Both the position numbers and the translations under genes were made by a program. A model generated the notes under the pieces. It made no database searches and had not been told where the DNA came from. It saw only the letters and a list, made by a program, of their open reading frames with translations. A stretch of 64,000 nucleotides of DNA, from the NCBI RefSeq assembly GCF_009796745.1, contig NZ_CP047024.1, positions 744,001 through 808,000 on the forward strand. The letters run 5' to 3'. How positions within the stretch are numbered: the first letter of the stretch is position 1; each line of letters starts with the position of its first letter. Positions 61,126-64,000 of this stretch are shown piece after piece. Source of the stretch: Paraglaciecola sp. L1A13 (GTDB lineage Bacteria > Pseudomonadota > Gammaproteobacteria > Enterobacterales > Alteromonadaceae).

Positions 61126-64000
61126 TGAATAATTTAATTGCAGCGGCGCTAACCCATAGCCGCACCGTATTGATGATGTTTGTGCTGTTAATTGTGGCTG
61201 GTGCGGTCACGTATGCCAACATACCTAAGGAAGCTAACCCAGACGTACCTATCCCCTTTATTTATGTTTCCATTGTGCACGATGGTATTTCTCCTGAAGA
61301 TGCTGAGCGTATGCTGGTCAAGCCCATGGAACGAGAGTTACGCTCTATCGATGGCGTAAAAGAAATGAAGGCCACCGCAGGGGAAGGCTTCGCCAATATC
61401 ACTCTTGAGTTTATTGCAGGCTTGGATTCAAAAGATGCCTTGGCCGATGTGCGAGACAAGGTAACCGTGGCTAGGGCTAAATTACCCTCAGAAACCGAAG
61501 AGCCTACTATTCATGAAGTGACTATGGCCGGTCAGCAAGCAGCCATCACAGTGGTGTTGTCTGGACCTGTGGCGGAACGCGCATTAGTTACTGTGGCTAG
61601 AGAGCTGCAAAATCGCTTAGAAAGCCTAAGTGAAGTGCTTGAAGTCGACATAGGTGGTGACCGAGAAGACATCGTTGAAATCGTAGTTGACCCGTTACTG
61701 ATGGAATCTTACGGGTTAGACCAAAATGACATTTTAAATTTGCTGTCACGTAATAACCGTTTAGTACCGGCCGGTACCATGGATAATGGTAAAGGCAGCT
61801 TTGCGGTTAAAGTACCCTCGGTGTTTGAGTCAGTAAAAGATGTGATGGAGCAGCCAGTTAAGGTGGTTGGCGAGCGGGTAATTACCTTTCAAGATGTGGC
61901 GCAAGTCAGGCGTTCATACAAAGACCCTACCAGCTTTGCTCGTTTAAACGGTGATAATTCAGTATCTCTAGAGGTAAAGAAACGCCCGGGCGAGAACATG
62001 CTTGAGACCGTTACGCATGTTAAAGAATTGATAGAAGGTGCCCAGCAAACGGCTATTTGGCCAAGTAGTGTCTATGTGAGCTACACGGGAGACCAAAGTG
62101 TTGACGTAAACATGATGCTAGGCGACCTGCAAAATAATGTGTCTAGTGCAGTCATATTAGTGGCCATCGTCATCGTTGCTATCTTAGGGATCAGGACCGC
62201 TATTTTAGTCGGTGTATCGATTCCCGGTTCGTTCTTGACCGGCATTTTAATCATCGCCATGTTTGGTTACACCTTGAATACTGTAGTGCTATTTTCGCTG
62301 ATTATGGCAGTAGGTATGCTGGTGGACGGTGCGATTGTGGTCACAGAATACGCCGATAGGTGTATGGGCGAGGGGATGAACAAACAGCAAGCTTATCTTA
62401 AAGCTGCTCAGCGGATGGCGTGGCCCATTATTGCTTCAACAGCTACGACACTTGCTGCTTTTGCGCCGCTTATGTTTTGGCCCGGCATGATGGGCGAGTT
62501 TATGAAGTATTTACCGTTTACGCTTATCGCCGTGCTTTCAGCCTCTTTACTGATGGCGTTAGTATTTGTGCCTACCCTAGGGTCGGTATTTGGTAAACCA
62601 CAGACGATCTCAGCTAACGCTAAGCAGCAAATGCTACTTGCCGAAAGTGGGGATTTAACCCAGCTAACAGGCTTTACTGGACGCTATGTGCGTTTGTTAT
62701 CTAAGGCTATTAGCCATCCGTGGAAAGTGCTAATGATAGCGTTTTTTGTGGCCGGATTATCATTCTTTGCTTATTTTGCATCGGGCCTTGGCTTAGAATT
62801 TTTCCCCAAAGTAGACAGCAGTGGTATTAACGTCACCGTGCGCTCTTCTGGTGATATGTCTATTTACGAAAAAGACGTCATTGTGCAAGAAGTAGAGGAG
62901 CGGTTGATTGATATGGACGCGATTGAAACCTTGTATGCACGCACAGGCGGACGAGACCAAATCGGTTATTTACGCTTAAATTTAGTCGACTGGCACTTAC
63001 GGCCGCATTCAGACGAAGTACTGAAAGAAACCCAAGAACGTCTGTCTAATATTGCAGGGCTAGATATTGAAATTACCCTCGACCAGAATGGTCCACAATC
63101 AGGCAAGGATCTGCAAATTCAATTGTCGTCCCGTTATCCTGAATTATTAAATGAAGCCGCGTTAAAAGTACGTCACGCATTGGATGATAACGATAAATTC
63201 ACCTCGATTAGTGATACGGCATCTCAGCCGGGTATTGAGTGGCAACTAAAAGTTAATCGAAGTGATGCTGCACGCTTTGGCGCAGATGCGACCTTAGTGG
63301 GCAGTACTGTACAATTTGTGACGAACGGTTTGAAAATAGGAGAGTATCGTCCTGATGATGTAGACGATGAATTGGATATTCGAGTTCGCTACCCAATTGA
63401 GTCGCGCTTTATCGGCAAGCTAGACGAACTACGCATGCAAACATCCACTGGTATGGTGCCTATCAGTAATTTTGTGCAGCGTCAGGCTCAGCCAAAAACG
63501 GATCTTATTCGCCACATTGATAGTGAGCGAGTGATTACCGTTGAGGCCAATATGGCGCCGGGTGAGTTACTTAGTATTGAGTTACCCAAACTGCAGGCAC
63601 AACTACCTGATTTAAACCTCGACCCTAGAGTGTCATTAATTGTCAAAGGGCAAAATGAACAGCAAGCTGAATCTGAAACCTTTCTGGTGAATGCGTTTTT
63701 AATTGCCTTATTTGTGATGGCGATTATTTTGGTCACACAGTTTAATAGTTTCTATCAAGCCTTTTTAATCTTAAGTGCGGTGTTGTTCTCAACCGTGGGT
63801 GTGTTCTTGGGGTTAGCTATTTTCCAAAAACCGTTTGGCATAGTGATGTCAGGTATTGGGGTGATAGCGCTGGCGGGGATAGTCGTGAACAACAACATTG
63901 TGTTGATTGATACCTACAACATATTGCGTAAAGAGGGTTACAGTGCAACTGATGCTATTTTGCGCACCGGTGCACAACGTTTGCGCCCGGTAATGATGAC
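61125..64000 (+). CDS. RND efflux permease, N-terminal part (cut by window edge)
   Basis: The frame opens at the ATG at 61125 and runs to the end of the window with no stop (958 codons visible; complete members are about 1000-1100). A first TM helix (TVLMMFVLLIVAGAVTYANIPKEANPDVPIPFIYVS) and the porter domain are followed by TM4, with Asp401 in MAVGMLVDGAIVVTEY. A second half with FLIALFVMAIILVTQF-like helices follows. Multidrug pumps of the AcrB type have two Asp at the TM4 site; here Gly follows the Asp, a variant common in one HAE1 branch. It is translationally coupled to the adaptor gene. Confidence 0.93.
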   Translation, partial: MNNLIAAALTHSRTVLMMFVLLIVAGAVTYANIPKEANPDVPIPFIYVSIVHDGISPEDAERMLVKPMERELRSIDGVKEMKATAGEGFANITLEFIAGLDSKDALADVRDKVTVARAKLPSETEEPTIHEVTMAGQQAAITVVLSGPVAERALVTVARELQNRLESLSEVLEVDIGGDREDIVEIVVDPLLMESYGLDQNDILNLLSRNNRLVPAGTMDNGKGSFAVKVPSVFESVKDVMEQPVKVVGERVITFQDVAQVRRSYKDPTSFARLNGDNSVSLEVKKRPGENMLETVTHVKELIEGAQQTAIWPSSVYVSYTGDQSVDVNMMLGDLQNNVSSAVILVAIVIVAILGIRTAILVGVSIPGSFLTGILIIAMFGYTLNTVVLFSLIMAVGMLVDGAIVVTEYADRCMGEGMNKQQAYLKAAQRMAWPIIASTATTLAAFAPLMFWPGMMGEFMKYLPFTLIAVLSASLLMALVFVPTLGSVFGKPQTISANAKQQMLLAESGDLTQLTGFTGRYVRLLSKAISHPWKVLMIAFFVAGLSFFAYFASGLGLEFFPKVDSSGINVTVRSSGDMSIYEKDVIVQEVEERLIDMDAIETLYARTGGRDQIGYLRLNLVDWHLRPHSDEVLKETQERLSNIAGLDIEITLDQNGPQSGKDLQIQLSSRYPELLNEAALKVRHALDDNDKFTSISDTASQPGIEWQLKVNRSDAARFGADATLVGSTVQFVTNGLKIGEYRPDDVDDELDIRVRYPIESRFIGKLDELRMQTSTGMVPISNFVQRQAQPKTDLIRHIDSERVITVEANMAPGELLSIELPKLQAQLPDLNLDPRVSLIVKGQNEQQAESETFLVNAFLIALFVMAIILVTQFNSFYQAFLILSAVLFSTVGVFLGLAIFQKPFGIVMSGIGVIALAGIVVNNNIVLIDTYNILRKEGYSATDAILRTGAQRLRPVMM

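Noticed and set aside
1..64000. CRISPR arrays, insertion sequences, prophage, tRNA or rRNA genes
   Set aside because: I found no regularly spaced repeats, transposase or integrase frames, or recognisable RNA genes while reading the window; a covariance-model search would be the decisive test for small RNAs.

Overview
The window looks like a chromosomal segment of a marine, polysaccharide-degrading gammaproteobacterium of the Alteromonadaceae. Paraglaciecola/Glaciecola or a close relative is the best guess. The reasons are a moderately AT-rich base composition, very large TonB-dependent receptors, a PL6 lyase whose catalytic Lys/Arg spacing matches the Glaciecola enzyme AlyGC, and lineage-typical housekeeping proteins (MarC, YecA-like, DUF3718, DUF2750). 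The assignment is an inference; no rRNA or tRNA gene was seen.

Region 1 (1-42 kb) is a large alginate/uronate utilisation locus. It holds two PL6 lyases (one cut by the left edge), two PL7 lipoprotein lyases, a secreted PL17 oligo-alginate lyase, three TonB-dependent receptors, an MFS uronate-type transporter, an SDR likely to reduce DEH (the unsaturated-monomer product), and KDG kinase KdgK. UxuB and UxuA feed saturated uronates into the same KDG pool. A three-gene proton-translocating transhydrogenase follows kdgK and could balance NADH and NADPH. No KDPG aldolase (eda) is visible here.

Nested in it (10.7-18.1 kb) is a smaller uronide module: a LacI-type regulator divergent from a sodium:solute symporter, a signal-less heparinase II/III-fold lyase, a KduD-like SDR and a MATE transporter. 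The divergent promoter holds two perfect copies of a 12-bp palindrome, one base apart. ExuR/UxuR-like TTGGT-n-ACCAA palindromes occur upstream of two TonB receptors and, in weaker form, of the MFS and PL17 genes, although no GntR regulator is encoded here.

The most unusual items are two NRAMP-fold transporters in the uronate gene clusters. Both have lost the DPGN and MPH metal-ligand motifs, so they are candidates for a non-metal, perhaps sugar-acid, transporter branch. A type I phosphomannose-isomerase homologue, a RbsD/FucU mutarotase homologue and a GntK-type kinase sit beside them and could complete a route for uronate monomers.

Region 2 (42-64 kb) is ordinary chromosome: an RbgA/YlqF-like GTPase, a Gfo/Idh/MocA oxidoreductase, small exported proteins, a TPR-GGDEF diguanylate cyclase, DNA polymerase II, a single-domain response regulator, a PatB/MalY C-S lyase, MarC, YecA-like and DUF2750 proteins, a membrane GGDEF protein, a long PLP-dependent transsulfuration-type enzyme, a RecQ-type helicase, and an RND adaptor/permease pair cut by the right edge. 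Several intrinsic terminators are clear.
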